This document shows, piece by piece, positions 8,829-18,116 of a stretch of DNA of 64,000 nucleotides. The stretch's first letter is position 1, and each line of letters opens with the position of its first letter. The notes under the pieces are model-generated. The model saw nothing but the letters and a program-made list of their open reading frames with translations. It was not told the origin of the DNA and did not search any database. A program made the position numbers and the translations under genes. Origin of the DNA: an uncultured Roseibium sp. (lineage in GTDB: Bacteria; Pseudomonadota; Alphaproteobacteria; Rhizobiales; Stappiaceae); NCBI RefSeq assembly GCF_947494555.1, contig NZ_CANLVF010000002.1:124001-188000 (forward strand). The letters are read 5' to 3'.

Positions 8829-9503
8829 CTAGATCTCAGGCTTCTGTAATACGTTCAGCCCCATCTGCCAGAAATCACTTTCCAGCCGGCAGGCTTTCTC
8901 AAACAGAGACAGAACACGCGGATACCGATGGTCGGTCAGTACATTGGCCGCAGTGCCTTCAAACCAGGCTTCGAAGCCCTCTGCCAATTCCTGATACCCT
9001 TCGCTGGCATATTCCTGTATCCAGCGCTGATAGGGATTGTCCGGCTTGTCGCAGCCCATCGTGTGCAGGCGTTTGCCGATCTCGGCATAGCCGATGATAC
9101 AAGGGGCAAGCGCGGCCTGCAGGTCCAGCAGATCACCTGCCATGCCCGCGTCGAGAACGAATCTCGTATAGGCCATTGTGGGTGTATCTTCAGGAGCCTG
9201 TTCGATATCTTGACGCTGCATCCCCCAGCGTTCGCATATCTCAATATGCAGCTCGAGTTCCACGTCCAGGATCGCCTTCACGCCTTCGAGCGAGTGGCGC
9301 ATGTCGGCAACCGTCGGGCTCTTGTAGATGCCGAGCGCATAAGCTCGCGCAAACTGGATCAGGAACAGGTAGTCCTGCACCAGGTAGTGCTTGAAGCATT
9401 CTAGAGGGAGTTCTCCCTTGCCGAGTTGTTCGACAAAGTCGTGCTGGGTGTAGTCGGCCCATTGCTCTGCCGCATGGGTCTTGAGCCTCTCGAATAATCT
9501 CAT
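8829..9503 (-). CDS. tenA: TenA family aminopyrimidine aminohydrolase (thiaminase II)
   Basis: TenA enzymes hydrolyse amino-HMP or degrade thiamine to salvage the pyrimidine moiety of vitamin B1. The 224-residue all-helical protein has the typical N terminus (FERLKTHAAEQWADYTQHDFVEQLGKG), the acidic residue in YLVQDYLFL, the catalytic Cys in ALAPCIIGYAEIG and the C-terminal Glu in RLESDFWQMGL. It is the last gene of the suf operon, 31 bases after sufA, an unusual partner that may reflect co-transcription only. Confidence 0.9.
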   Translation of the reverse strand: MRLFERLKTHAAEQWADYTQHDFVEQLGKGELPLECFKHYLVQDYLFLIQFARAYALGIYKSPTVADMRHSLEGVKAILDVELELHIEICERWGMQRQDIEQAPEDTPTMAYTRFVLDAGMAGDLLDLQAALAPCIIGYAEIGKRLHTMGCDKPDNPYQRWIQEYASEGYQELAEGFEAWFEGTAANVLTDHRYPRVLSLFEKACRLESDFWQMGLNVLQKPEI

Positions 9504-9534
9504 GGAATGCTCTCTGGGAGAAAGATGGATCGCG

Positions 9535-9915
9535 TCAGTTGGCGTTCAATGCGCCGGTATCAACCGCCTGAAGCGAGACGGATTCGCCACAACCGCACGC
9601 TGACACTTCGTTCGGGTTCTTGAAAACAAATCCCGAGCGGAATTTCGTGACTTCGAAATCCATTTCTGTGCCGAGAAGAAACAGAATAGCTGAGGGATCG
9701 ACAAAGAGTTTTGCGCCCTTGTCCTCGATCACATCGTCACCAGGCTTGGCATCTTCAACCAGATCCATGGTGTATTCCATGCCCGCGCAGCCGCCCTTCT
9801 TGATGCCGACACGCAAGCCAATGGCGTCCTTGTCGGCATTCTCGACAAGTTCCCTCACCCGCTCTGCAGCGGTATCGGTCATGCTCATGACCTTGAATTT
9901 TCCGGCAGCGGCCAT
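9535..9915 (-). CDS. sufA: A-type Fe-S carrier SufA
   Basis: This HesB-family carrier of 126 residues takes clusters from SufBCD and passes them on. The three cysteine ligands are present in KKGGCAGMEY and SACGCGESV. A basic GKFKVMSMTDTAAERV N terminus precedes the fold, and the last ~12 residues (QAVDTGALNAN) form a short extension. It lies 73 bases downstream of sufT in the suf operon, which supports SufA over IscA. Confidence 0.9.
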   Translation of the reverse strand: MAAAGKFKVMSMTDTAAERVRELVENADKDAIGLRVGIKKGGCAGMEYTMDLVEDAKPGDDVIEDKGAKLFVDPSAILFLLGTEMDFEVTKFRSGFVFKNPNEVSACGCGESVSLQAVDTGALNAN

Positions 9916-9988
9916 TCGGTCCTCGTTCTGCTCCAGATCACCAAAACCTGATATAGGTGCTCAGCTTATCGGATAAAAGGTTTCGAAC

Positions 9989-10384
9989 TCAATACCAGTT
10001 GAGCGCGACTTTCGCTTCGTCCGACATGCGATCAGGCGTCCAGGGCGGATCGAACACCATATCGACATTGACGGGCCCGACCCCTGCAACCGCAGACACC
10101 GCGTTCTCGACCCATCCCGGCATTTCACCCGCAACCGGACAACCTGGCGCTGTCAGGGTCATATCAATATTGATCGAGCGGTCGTCCTCGATATCGACCT
10201 TGTAGATCAAGCCTAACTCGTAGATATCACAAGGGATTTCAGGGTCGTAGACCGACTTCAGAGCGCCGACAATATCCGTCGTCAGGCGATCGAGTTCATC
10301 GCCGGGAATACCGGTTTTGGCCGAAACTTCCGCCTGCAGCTCAGCGCCGTCAGCAGCCGTATCGATTGTTGTCACGTTTTCCAT
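9989..10384 (-). CDS. sufT: SUF system DUF59 protein (SufT)
   Basis: This 131-residue MIP18/DUF59 protein assists Fe-S cluster maturation; it is often called SufT and in Agrobacterium occupies the sufX position. The conserved features are the DPEIPCDIYELGLIY motif and the Cys in TAPGCPVAGEMPGW. An N-terminal extension of about 30 residues precedes the domain. It begins 13 bases after the sufS stop codon. Confidence 0.9.
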   Translation of the reverse strand: MENVTTIDTAADGAELQAEVSAKTGIPGDELDRLTTDIVGALKSVYDPEIPCDIYELGLIYKVDIEDDRSINIDMTLTAPGCPVAGEMPGWVENAVSAVAGVGPVNVDMVFDPPWTPDRMSDEAKVALNWY

Positions 10385-10397
10385 CCTGGGTCCGTCC

Positions 10398-11654
10398 TTA
10401 CCCGAAAAAACTCTGGGCCTTCAAAAGGGCTTCGTAAAGAGCGTCCACTTCATCACGCGTGTTGTAAAGCCCGAAGCTTGCACGACATGTAGACGTTACC
10501 CCGTATCTTGCCAAGAGCGGCTGCGCACAATGTGTCCCTGCCCTGACCGCGACCCCTGCTCGGTCAATGATCGTCGCGACATCGTGGGCGTGTGCACCTT
10601 CAATTTCAAATGAGACAATCGCCCCCTTGCCCGGCGCATCGCCGAATATCCTGAGTGAGTTGATTTCCCTCAGTTTCTGGTGGGCGTAGTCCTTCAAGTC
10701 CGCTTCGTGCCTTGCGATGTTTTCGCGCCCGATGGTGTCCATATAGTCGAGCGCCGCACCAAGACCAATAGCCTGAACGATCGGCGGCGTTCCGGCTTCA
10801 AACCGATGCGGCGGGTCGTTGTAGGTGATCACGTCTTCCGTGACGTCCAGGATCATCTCACCGCCGCCATTGAAGGGACGCAAGGCGTTGAGCCTTTCCG
10901 GTTTGCCCCAGAGCACACCGATGCCTGATGGCCCGTAGACCTTGTGGCCGGTGAAGACGTAGTAGTCGCAGCCGAGATCCTGAACGTCCACGGGCATGTG
11001 GACCGCTGCCTGGCTGCCGTCGACCAGAACCTGGATGCCCCGTTCGTGTGCGATCTCGCAGATTTCCTTGATCGGCACTACTGTCCCGAGCACGTTGGAC
11101 ATATGCGTGATCGCGACAAGCTTCGTTCGGTCGGTCAGCGTGTGCACGAACGCGTCGAGGTCGAAAGAGCCGTCTTCACGGACGTAGACCCACTTCAGGA
11201 CCGAGCCATGCCGTTCACGATGAAAATGCCACGGGACGATATTGGAGTGGTGCTCCATGATCGAGAGCACGATTTCATCGCCTTCACCGAAATAGTCCGG
11301 TCCCAGCCCGTAAGAGACAAGGTTGATCGCCTCCGTTGTCGACTTGGTGAACACCACCTCATCAACCGATTTGGCGTTCAGGAACCGGCGGACCTTTTCG
11401 CGCGCCGCCTCGTAATTGTCCGTCGCAGTATTCGACAGGAAATGCAGACCTCGGTGAACGTTGGCATATTCTTCCGAATAGGCCTTCGTTACGGCGTCGA
11501 TCACTGCGTTCGGCTTTTGTGCCGACGCGCCATTGTCAAGATAGACCAGAGGCTTGCCATAGACTTCCCGCGACAGGATCGGGAAATCGCGCCGAATGGC
11601 CTCGACATCGTAGCCTGAGATCTGAGGTGCTCGTTCTGCAGTCGCGACGGTCAT
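10398..11654 (-). CDS. sufS: Cysteine desulfurase SufS
   Basis: This 418-residue class V aminotransferase-fold PLP enzyme removes sulfur from cysteine for cluster assembly. The PLP lysine is in FTGHKVYGPSGIG, preceded by the strand VLVDGSQAAVHM, and the catalytic persulfide Cys is in RAGTHCAQPL, a short rigid loop as in type II (SufS) desulfurases. The start MTVATAERAPQISGYDVEAIRRDFPIL fits the family length. A partner SufE or SufU gene is not present in the window. Confidence 0.95.
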   Translation of the reverse strand: MTVATAERAPQISGYDVEAIRRDFPILSREVYGKPLVYLDNGASAQKPNAVIDAVTKAYSEEYANVHRGLHFLSNTATDNYEAAREKVRRFLNAKSVDEVVFTKSTTEAINLVSYGLGPDYFGEGDEIVLSIMEHHSNIVPWHFHRERHGSVLKWVYVREDGSFDLDAFVHTLTDRTKLVAITHMSNVLGTVVPIKEICEIAHERGIQVLVDGSQAAVHMPVDVQDLGCDYYVFTGHKVYGPSGIGVLWGKPERLNALRPFNGGGEMILDVTEDVITYNDPPHRFEAGTPPIVQAIGLGAALDYMDTIGRENIARHEADLKDYAHQKLREINSLRIFGDAPGKGAIVSFEIEGAHAHDVATIIDRAGVAVRAGTHCAQPLLARYGVTSTCRASFGLYNTRDEVDALYEALLKAQSFFG

Positions 11655-11692
11655 GCGGCACTGCTCCTTGTTTCCATTTGCCCCAACGCCGA

Positions 11693-13012
11693 CTAGTGCC
11701 CTGCCAACCAGTCGCGAACGCGTTCTTCAAGGCCTTCCGTTACATCGTCTTCGCCGTATTCCTCGATCGCTTCCGACAGGAACGCAAGAACAAGAAGGGT
11801 CTTTGCTTCCGCCTCAGGGATACCGCGCGCACGTAAATAGAACAGGAGATCCTCGTCAATCTGTCCGCTGGTCGCACCGTGCGCACAGATGACGTCGTCA
11901 GCAAAGATCTCAAGTTCCGGCTTATTCGCCATCTCAGCGTCTTCCGACAGGAGAAGCGCCTGCGTCATCATCTCGCCATCGGTCTTCTGCGCATGCTGGG
12001 CGACGTTGATTCGGCCCTGATAAATGCCCTTGGCGCGGCCATCGAGCACAGTCTTGAAGAACTCGCGGCTGTTACAATGCGGCACGGCGTGGTCAACGAT
12101 CAGGGTCTGATCCGCAAGGTCGTCGCCGCCGGCCATGGTTACACCGTAAATCTTCGCCTCGGAGTTTTCTCCGGTGAAATTGACGAATTGCTGGTTTCTG
12201 GCAAATCGCGGGCCCGCCATGAAACCGAGGGATTTGAATTCAGCTTCCGCGCCAATCGTCGTAACCGACGTGAACAGCCGCGCCGCCTCATCCTTGCCCA
12301 CGATCAGACGTGTCGCGGCCAGGTATGCCTTGTCGGCAACGTGGTAATCGAAAACGGAATTGATTTCGCCGCCGCCTGTTTCGCCAGTGAACGTCTCCAG
12401 GAGCCGCAGCCTTGCACCTGCGCCAACCCTCACTTGGTTCCGCGTGACCTGCGCCCCGGACGAGGTGGCAATGTGCACGAGTTCGACAGGTTTGGATACA
12501 TCCGCGCCATCTGCAACTTCGAGAACAACGCCGCCCTGAACGAAGGCCGTATTGAGTGCAAGCACTCCGTCGCTCAGCCCAGACTTCGGTGCCGTCAAAT
12601 ATTGTGAGCCGTTCTCACCTTCGAGAACGTCATTCAGATCCTGGATCTTCACCCCTTCGGCAGCCAGAGCATCACTGTCAGAAAGTTCAGCGACATAAAC
12701 ACCGTTGGCGACGACAATCCTGTGCCGTTCCAGATCACCGTAGCTGTTTTGCTCGGCAAGGAGGTTCTTTGCGGCGACAAGGTCTGCTGCGGCCGACAAC
12801 GGTGAGGCAGCCTTCAGGAAGGCACGCAGGTCTGTGTATTTATATTCCTCTACGCGGCGGTGCGGCAGGCCATGGTCACGGATCTGGTCGACGGCAGCTT
12901 CCCGGAGCGCTGTAACCGCGACCGACCCGGCAAAGGACGATTTGGCCTTGTCGTAACGGTCGAAGAGGTCGCTCTCGGCCTGAGTGTGTCTGATCGGCAT
13001 GCTGGCGTTCAT
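11693..13012 (-). CDS. sufD: Fe-S assembly scaffold protein SufD
   Basis: SufD pairs with SufB and SufC in the SufBC2D scaffold complex. The protein is 439 residues and carries the SufBD beta-helix core, including VDHAVPHCNSREFFKTVLDGRAKGIYQGRI and HGATSGQIDEDLLFYLRARGI. The in-frame TTG at 13030 overlaps the sufC stop codon, but the ATG at 13012 has a GGGAG sequence eight bases upstream and is chosen, leaving a 14-base gap from sufC. Confidence 0.93.
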   Translation of the reverse strand: MNASMPIRHTQAESDLFDRYDKAKSSFAGSVAVTALREAAVDQIRDHGLPHRRVEEYKYTDLRAFLKAASPLSAAADLVAAKNLLAEQNSYGDLERHRIVVANGVYVAELSDSDALAAEGVKIQDLNDVLEGENGSQYLTAPKSGLSDGVLALNTAFVQGGVVLEVADGADVSKPVELVHIATSSGAQVTRNQVRVGAGARLRLLETFTGETGGGEINSVFDYHVADKAYLAATRLIVGKDEAARLFTSVTTIGAEAEFKSLGFMAGPRFARNQQFVNFTGENSEAKIYGVTMAGGDDLADQTLIVDHAVPHCNSREFFKTVLDGRAKGIYQGRINVAQHAQKTDGEMMTQALLLSEDAEMANKPELEIFADDVICAHGATSGQIDEDLLFYLRARGIPEAEAKTLLVLAFLSEAIEEYGEDDVTEGLEERVRDWLAGH

Positions 13013-13026
13013 TTCGCGTTGCTCCC

Positions 13027-13782
13027 TCAAGCGGCCGTGTCAACGTAGTCGGCGTACCCGTTCTTCTCCAGCTCAAGCGCCAGATCCTTGTTGCCTGATT
13101 TCACGATTTTTCCCTTGGAGAGAACGTGAACGACATCCGGTACGATGTGATCGAGCAGACGCTGATAGTGCGTGATCACAACCATGGCGCGGTCGGGTGC
13201 GCGCAGCTTGTTGACACCTTCCGACACGACACGCAGGGCATCAATGTCGAGACCGGAGTCCGTTTCGTCCAAAACACACAGCTTTGGCTCCAGAAGCGAC
13301 ATCTGCAGAATTTCCGCACGTTTCTTCTCACCGCCGGAAAACCCGACATTCAAGGGGCGCTTCAGCATGTCCATGGAGACATTCAGGTGTGCTGCCGCGG
13401 CTTTCACGCGTCTCATGAAGTCAGGGATAGAAAGCGCATCCTCGCCTCGCGCCTTGCGCTGCGCGTTCATGGCGGTCTTCAGGAATTCCATGGTGGCGAC
13501 GCCAGGGATCTCGATCGGATACTGGAACGCCAGGAACATGCCCGCTGCGGCGCGCTCGTCCGGATCCATCTCCAGCATGTTTTCGCCATTGAAGAGCACT
13601 TCACCCTCGGTGATTTCATAGTCGTCCTTGCCGGCCAGAACATAGGACAGGGTCGACTTGCCCGATCCGTTCGGACCCATGATGGCATGGACTTCACCTG
13701 CATTGACCGTCAGATCGACGCCACGCAGGATTTCTGTTTCGTCTTCCGCAATGCGGGCGTGAAGGTTTTTGATCTCAAGCAT
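13027..13782 (-). CDS. sufC: Fe-S assembly ATPase SufC
   Basis: SufC is the ABC-type ATPase that drives the SufBC2D scaffold. The 251-residue protein shows Walker A (GPNGSGKST), the signature FSGGEKKRAEILQ and the SufC-specific Walker B region LCVLDETDSGLDIDAL. The frame extends upstream to 13950, but this part overlaps the preceding membrane-protein gene and is not ABC-like. The ATG at 13782 (MLEIKNLHARI) is the family start and overlaps the upstream gene by eight bases, so translation is probably coupled to it. Confidence 0.95.
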   Translation of the reverse strand: MLEIKNLHARIAEDETEILRGVDLTVNAGEVHAIMGPNGSGKSTLSYVLAGKDDYEITEGEVLFNGENMLEMDPDERAAAGMFLAFQYPIEIPGVATMEFLKTAMNAQRKARGEDALSIPDFMRRVKAAAAHLNVSMDMLKRPLNVGFSGGEKKRAEILQMSLLEPKLCVLDETDSGLDIDALRVVSEGVNKLRAPDRAMVVITHYQRLLDHIVPDVVHVLSKGKIVKSGNKDLALELEKNGYADYVDTAA

Positions 13783-14149
13783 TATTTGCTTCCGTCTCGT
13801 TTTCAGTTTTGTCTCTTTCAATCGCCATTTGGCGAAGATCTTCAGCTCTTTTCTTGCGTATTTCGACGATGCGCCGAACCTTAGTGCCAACGTATCCAAA
13901 AGCTGCAATTGCCAATGGTGCCAGTGCGTACGGTGCCAAGCTCTGGTCAAAAATCAGCAATAACAACGACGCAAACGATAAAATACCGAAGAGCGTCCCG
14001 AAGAACAGTTCGGCGAGATATGCGCGCATATACCTGTGTTGCGCCTCTAACCCCTGAGCACAGTTCATGCGGGCTTTTGCCGCCGTAATTTGTGACCGTG
14101 CTATGCCTAGTTCCTGAAATTCCGCACCGCGACCCATCGCTGTTTTCAA
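13775..14149 (-). CDS. Small membrane protein inside the suf operon, unknown
   Basis: The 124-residue product is not recognised. An N-terminal soluble helix rich in Gln and Arg precedes two adjacent hydrophobic segments (LFFGTLFGILSFASLLLLIF and SLAPYALAPLAIAAFGYVGT), then a highly charged C-terminal coiled coil (RRIVEIRKKRAEDLRQMAIERDKTENETE). The stop codon lies within the first codons of sufC, so it is a true operon member. It stands where sufB and sufC are normally adjacent. A DUF-type membrane protein, function unknown. Confidence 0.65.
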   Translation of the reverse strand: MKTAMGRGAEFQELGIARSQITAAKARMNCAQGLEAQHRYMRAYLAELFFGTLFGILSFASLLLLIFDQSLAPYALAPLAIAAFGYVGTKVRRIVEIRKKRAEDLRQMAIERDKTENETEANNA

Positions 14150-14208
14150 CCTCGCAATTGTGGCTTCCTAACACATCGGCGAACAGTCAAAGCTGTCTGA
14201 TTCTAGTA

Positions 14209-14397
14209 CTAACCAGCGACAAACTTCTGAGTGCCTTCGATTAGCCCCACGATCTTGCTCTTAAACTCTTCCAATTCCTCTGCGGGCACCCAGAGCTCCT
14301 CGTTCTGACGCCTGCCGACACTCATTCGGTAAAACCTTGACGCATCTCGGCCTTGTCTCTTCGCCTGATTGCTCAACCATTTTGCCACCCTGTTCAA
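14209..14397 (-). CDS. Possible 62-residue protein inside the suf operon
   Basis: A short frame starting with TTG overlaps the stop codon of the preceding gene by four bases (GCGTTGAAC). A GTG four codons in is an alternative start. The product is basic at the N terminus and acidic at the C terminus (RFYRMSVGRRQNEELWVPAEELEEFKSKIV), with no membrane segment and no recognised domain. The overlap and strand argue for a real gene; the short length argues caution. Confidence 0.4.
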   Translation of the reverse strand: MNRVAKWLSNQAKRQGRDASRFYRMSVGRRQNEELWVPAEELEEFKSKIVGLIEGTQKFVAG

Positions 14398-15140
14398 CGC
14401 ATTGCCTTCAGGGCATCAAGGTCGGCACTGAAACCTGTGTTCAATGTGGGCGGGAAGTGCGAGAGAATTTCTTCCCGGTTCCTGAACAGGTCTATGCCGC
14501 CATCATTGAACATGACGCCATCCGGATACTCGGCGCGCCATGTTTCGACGATCCTCTGTTTTGTCGCCAGATATTGTGCCTGCGCTTCGGCTGAGCGAAA
14601 CTTGACTCCACGAACAAGTGTGATGTGGAACGGGTTGCCATAGTCGCCGCACGGACAAGCCAGAACGTCGCTCAAGACACCGAACAAGGTGCCGATCACG
14701 CTGTCGGGCTCATAGACGCATAACAGTTCCAGTTCGCTCGATGGCGTCAGGTTGATTTTCTTCGGTTTCAACTTTATCGGCGCGAACCGGATCGCACCGA
14801 GAATGGCCTCCACCGTTTCAAATGAGATACCGCCTTCATCCGCATTGTCAGGTCCGAAGCGCCAGATTTCAGCGTGCGCCGTGTCCGGTCGCTTAAGCTT
14901 TGTGGTATCGCCGCCACCAATCAACCAACCGTCGTCACTGGTTTCGCAGATGTAGGTGTATTCGCGGTCTGTCATCAGATCGAGATCAATCGGACTGCCG
15001 GCACTTTGACGACAGTCTATCCCGATGTTTGCCAGGCGGTTCCGCTTGCACGCCGGATGTCCGTGTCCGGACGGCGTGGCATGATCGTAGCTCGCCATGA
15101 ACGCTTCTGTGACCTTGGGAAAATCAGATGCGTCTGTCAT
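14394..15140 (-). CDS. Uncharacterised 248-residue protein between sufB and the rest of suf
   Basis: I do not recognise a family. The protein is soluble, without signal or membrane segment. Cysteines occur at HPACKRNRL, GIDCRQ, YICETS, LLCVYEP and as a CxC pair in LACPCGDYGNPFHITLV; the acidic C terminus contains ETWRAEYPDGVMFNDGGIDLF. It starts 45 bases after the sufB stop codon and overlaps the next short frame, so it is co-transcribed with suf genes. A role in cluster assembly is suggested only by context. Confidence 0.65.
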   Translation of the reverse strand: MTDASDFPKVTEAFMASYDHATPSGHGHPACKRNRLANIGIDCRQSAGSPIDLDLMTDREYTYICETSDDGWLIGGGDTTKLKRPDTAHAEIWRFGPDNADEGGISFETVEAILGAIRFAPIKLKPKKINLTPSSELELLCVYEPDSVIGTLFGVLSDVLACPCGDYGNPFHITLVRGVKFRSAEAQAQYLATKQRIVETWRAEYPDGVMFNDGGIDLFRNREEILSHFPPTLNTGFSADLDALKAMR

Positions 15141-15185
15141 TCGCGACCTCCATCAGAATTTCCTGCAACCTGCGACGCGGCATTG

Positions 15186-16658
15186 TTACCCTACGGATCC
15201 TTCGAGGCTTATCGAGATCAGCTTCTGGGCTTCAACCGCAAATTCCATCGGCAGCTGCTGGATGACGTCCTTCACGAAGCCATTGACGATCAGCGCGACC
15301 GCTTCTTCTTCCGACAAACCGCGCTGCAGGCAGTAGAACATCTGGTCGTCCGAGATTTTCGAAGTGGTGGCCTCGTGCTCGAACTGTGCCGATGCATTCT
15401 TGCTCTCGATATAAGGCACTGTATGTGCGCCGCAGTCCTGACCGATCAGAAGCGAGTCGCACTGCGTGAAATTTCTCGCGTTTGACGCCTTGCGGTGGGC
15501 CGAGACAAGGCCGCGGTAGGTGTTCTGGGACTTTCCGGCTGAGATACCTTTTGAGATGATCCGGCTCGATGAATTCTTGCCAAGGTGAATCATCTTGGTG
15601 CCGCTGTCGACCTGCTGGTAGCCATTGGAGACAGCGATGGAATAGAACTCGCCACGCGAATTTTCGCCACGCAGGATACAGGACGGGTATTTCCAGGTGA
15701 TCGCGGAACCGGTTTCTACCTGCGTCCAGGAAATCTTGGAATTCTTGCCACGGCAGTCACCACGTTTGGTGACGAAGTTGTAGATGCCGCCCTTGCCGTT
15801 CTTGTCACCCGGGAACCAGTTCTGGACCGTCGAATACTTGATTTCCGCGTCATCAAGAGCAACGAGCTCAACAACGGCCGCATGCAACTGGTTTTCATCG
15901 CGCTGCGGCGCTGTACAGCCTTCCAGGTAGGACACGTAGGAACCTTTTTCGGCGATGATCAGCGTTCGCTCGAACTGTCCCGTGTTCTGCTCGTTGATGC
16001 GGAAATAGGTCGACAGTTCCATGGGGCAGCGGACGCCTTCCGGGACATAGACGAACGAACCATCCGAAAAGACTGCGGAGTTCAGCGTCGCATAAAAGTT
16101 GTCCGTCACCGGCACCACGGAACCGAGGTATTTGCGGACCAGTTCGGGGTATTCGCGCAAGGCTTCTGAAATCGAGCAGAAAATGACGCCAGCCTTTTTC
16201 AGCTCTTCCTTGAAGGTGGTCACGACGGAAACGGAATCGAAGACGGCATCGACCGCGACCCGGTTTTTGGGTTCAACCCCTGCCAGAATCTCCTGCTCTG
16301 CAAGCGGGATACCCAGTTTCGCGTAGGTTGCCAGCAGTTCCGGATCGACTTCGTCGAGGCTTTTCGGTCCCTCAACGGATTTCGGCGCGGCCCAGTAGTA
16401 AAGGTCGTCGAAATCAATCTTCGGGTAGGAAACACGAGCCCAGTTCGGCTCTTCCATCTGCTTGAACCGGCGAAGCGCATCAAGACGCCACTCCGTCATC
16501 CACTCCGGTTCGTTCTTTTTGGCGGACAGGAAACGGACCGTCTCTTCCGAAAGACCCTTAGCGCCTTTTTCCGACTCGATGTCGGTTACGAAGCCGTATT
16601 TATACTGGTCTACATCGATTGCTTTCACCCGATCGATGGTTTCCTGTACAGCTGGCAT
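15186..16658 (-). CDS. sufB: Fe-S assembly scaffold protein SufB
   Basis: SufB is the central scaffold subunit on which the new cluster is built. The 490-residue protein has the typical N-terminal region ([35 protein letters not shown]) and the conserved core [65 protein letters not shown] and [20 protein letters not shown]. The conserved Cys in LEGCTAP is present. Of two adjacent ATG codons the second, at 16658, matches the family start. It follows the first cysteine desulfurase gene by about 110 bases. Confidence 0.95.
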   Translation of the reverse strand: MPAVQETIDRVKAIDVDQYKYGFVTDIESEKGAKGLSEETVRFLSAKKNEPEWMTEWRLDALRRFKQMEEPNWARVSYPKIDFDDLYYWAAPKSVEGPKSLDEVDPELLATYAKLGIPLAEQEILAGVEPKNRVAVDAVFDSVSVVTTFKEELKKAGVIFCSISEALREYPELVRKYLGSVVPVTDNFYATLNSAVFSDGSFVYVPEGVRCPMELSTYFRINEQNTGQFERTLIIAEKGSYVSYLEGCTAPQRDENQLHAAVVELVALDDAEIKYSTVQNWFPGDKNGKGGIYNFVTKRGDCRGKNSKISWTQVETGSAITWKYPSCILRGENSRGEFYSIAVSNGYQQVDSGTKMIHLGKNSSSRIISKGISAGKSQNTYRGLVSAHRKASNARNFTQCDSLLIGQDCGAHTVPYIESKNASAQFEHEATTSKISDDQMFYCLQRGLSEEEAVALIVNGFVKDVIQQLPMEFAVEAQKLISISLEGSVG

Positions 16659-16767
16659 CACTTGCCTCCATTACGCGGGTGGTCTGCCCGCTCATTGAAC
16701 ATCCGGGTGCAGGGCCACTTGGCTCCTGCGCCATTACTCTGGCGGCTATCCGCCGAATTTTATCCGG

Positions 16768-17937
16768 TCATGCAGCCTTGTGGCGCGCGTCCGGGTTAAG
16801 CCGATCGACGATTCCTGGCCATACATCGAGAAAGCCCTCGATATCTGCTCTCGTCGTGTTCCAACCCATGCTGATACGAAGTGCACAGCGGGCGAAATCG
16901 TCTTCAACGCCCATTGCGGTCAAGACATGGGAAACGGAGACCTTTCCCGACGAGCATGCAGATCCTGACGAAACTGATACGCGTTCCAGATCCAAGGCGA
17001 TCAATGCGGTTTCGGCCGAAATTCCAGGCACTGCGAAACAGCATGTATTTGCCAATCGCTCCCGCTTTTCACCAAAAACGACAGTCGTAGGGCAAATTGC
17101 CCGCAGACCTTTCTCCAACCGGGTCTTCAGTTCAGGCACATGGCGCAGGTTAGCCGTTTCTTCAAGGGCTGCGTCGGCAGCAACTCCAAAACCGGCAATC
17201 GCCGCGACATTTTCGGTTCCGCCGCGTCGCCAGCTCTCCTGTCCGCCACCCACCATCAATGCGGACGGTGTCTTTGCCGCAGAGCGAACAACCACGGACC
17301 CGATACCCTGCGGCCCGCCAAACTTGTGTGCGGAAATCGTAAGCGCGTCTGCTTGCCAGGCGTCCATGTCGATTTCTAGCCGTCCTGCAGCCTGAACCGC
17401 GTCGACATGGAAAAAGTGACCATGCTCCTGGGCGATGGCCCCGATTTCGGCGAGCGGTTGAATGACGCCGGTCTCATTGTTGGCTGCCATGACCGATATC
17501 AGGCTCGGCTCTTCATCACAGACACTGTCCCTTAGAACATCAATCCGGACGACGCCATCGCTATCAACCGGCACGACGAGCTGTTTGGAAACCGCGAACC
17601 GGCCACCTGTCACAACGGAAGGGTGTTCGATAGCGCTTCTGAAGAGCTTTTCGAGATAAACCGGTGCGCCTTGTGCCTGCCAGACCGGCGTCAACGCCAT
17701 CATGTTGCCTTCGGTGCCGCCGGAGACAAACGTGACGGAGCGGCTCTGTACGCCGCACAGGCGGGCAACCTTTTCCCTTGCAGCTTCAATCCGGCCGCGT
17801 GCACGTCTTCCGTCCGAGTGCACGGAAGAGGCGTTTCCTGTGTCGTTCAGAACCTCGATCATGCTCTCGCGCACTGCCGGGCGCAAAGGCGCACCGGCAT
17901 TGTAATCGAGATAGATTGGTTCGGATCGACGTGGCAT
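16768..17937 (-). CDS. sufS2: Cysteine desulfurase, IscS/NifS-like (first gene of suf operon)
   Basis: This second PLP-dependent desulfurase of the operon (389 residues) is of the IscS/NifS type. The PLP lysine is in ISAHKFGGPQGIG and the catalytic Cys in the long flexible loop SSGSACSSGKVSVSHVL. The start MPRRSEPIYLDYNAGAPLRPAV is the family start. Position as first gene corresponds to sufS2 of the Agrobacterium suf operon, where it precedes sufB. The putative promoter and Irr-type site lie about 160-210 bases upstream. Confidence 0.92.
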   Translation of the reverse strand: MPRRSEPIYLDYNAGAPLRPAVRESMIEVLNDTGNASSVHSDGRRARGRIEAAREKVARLCGVQSRSVTFVSGGTEGNMMALTPVWQAQGAPVYLEKLFRSAIEHPSVVTGGRFAVSKQLVVPVDSDGVVRIDVLRDSVCDEEPSLISVMAANNETGVIQPLAEIGAIAQEHGHFFHVDAVQAAGRLEIDMDAWQADALTISAHKFGGPQGIGSVVVRSAAKTPSALMVGGGQESWRRGGTENVAAIAGFGVAADAALEETANLRHVPELKTRLEKGLRAICPTTVVFGEKRERLANTCCFAVPGISAETALIALDLERVSVSSGSACSSGKVSVSHVLTAMGVEDDFARCALRISMGWNTTRADIEGFLDVWPGIVDRLNPDARHKAA

Positions 17938-18095
17938 GAGGCCGCAAATGCCCTATTAGGTGGTTCAAGCGCATCGAGATTCCGCTTAAACGCCAAACAC
18001 ATGTTCGAAAAACTTGAAATTTTTCGCTGTGATGACGATAACACCCCCCAACTGGTCGAACTGAGCGTTGCCGCAATCAAGGGGGTGGCGCGAAC

Positions 18096-18112
18096 TTTCG
18101 AATAATTCTAAA
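18096..18112 (-). promoter_or_regulatory. Candidate Irr box (iron control element) of the suf operon
   Basis: Read on the minus strand, TTTAGAATTATTCGAAA is a palindrome of TTTAGAA and TTCGAAA around three bases. It departs by one base from the TTTAGAA/TTCTAAA form of the ICE motif bound by Irr in alphaproteobacteria. It begins four bases after the putative -10 element, so binding would cover the transcription start. Confidence 0.5.
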
Positions 18113-18116
18113 CAAG

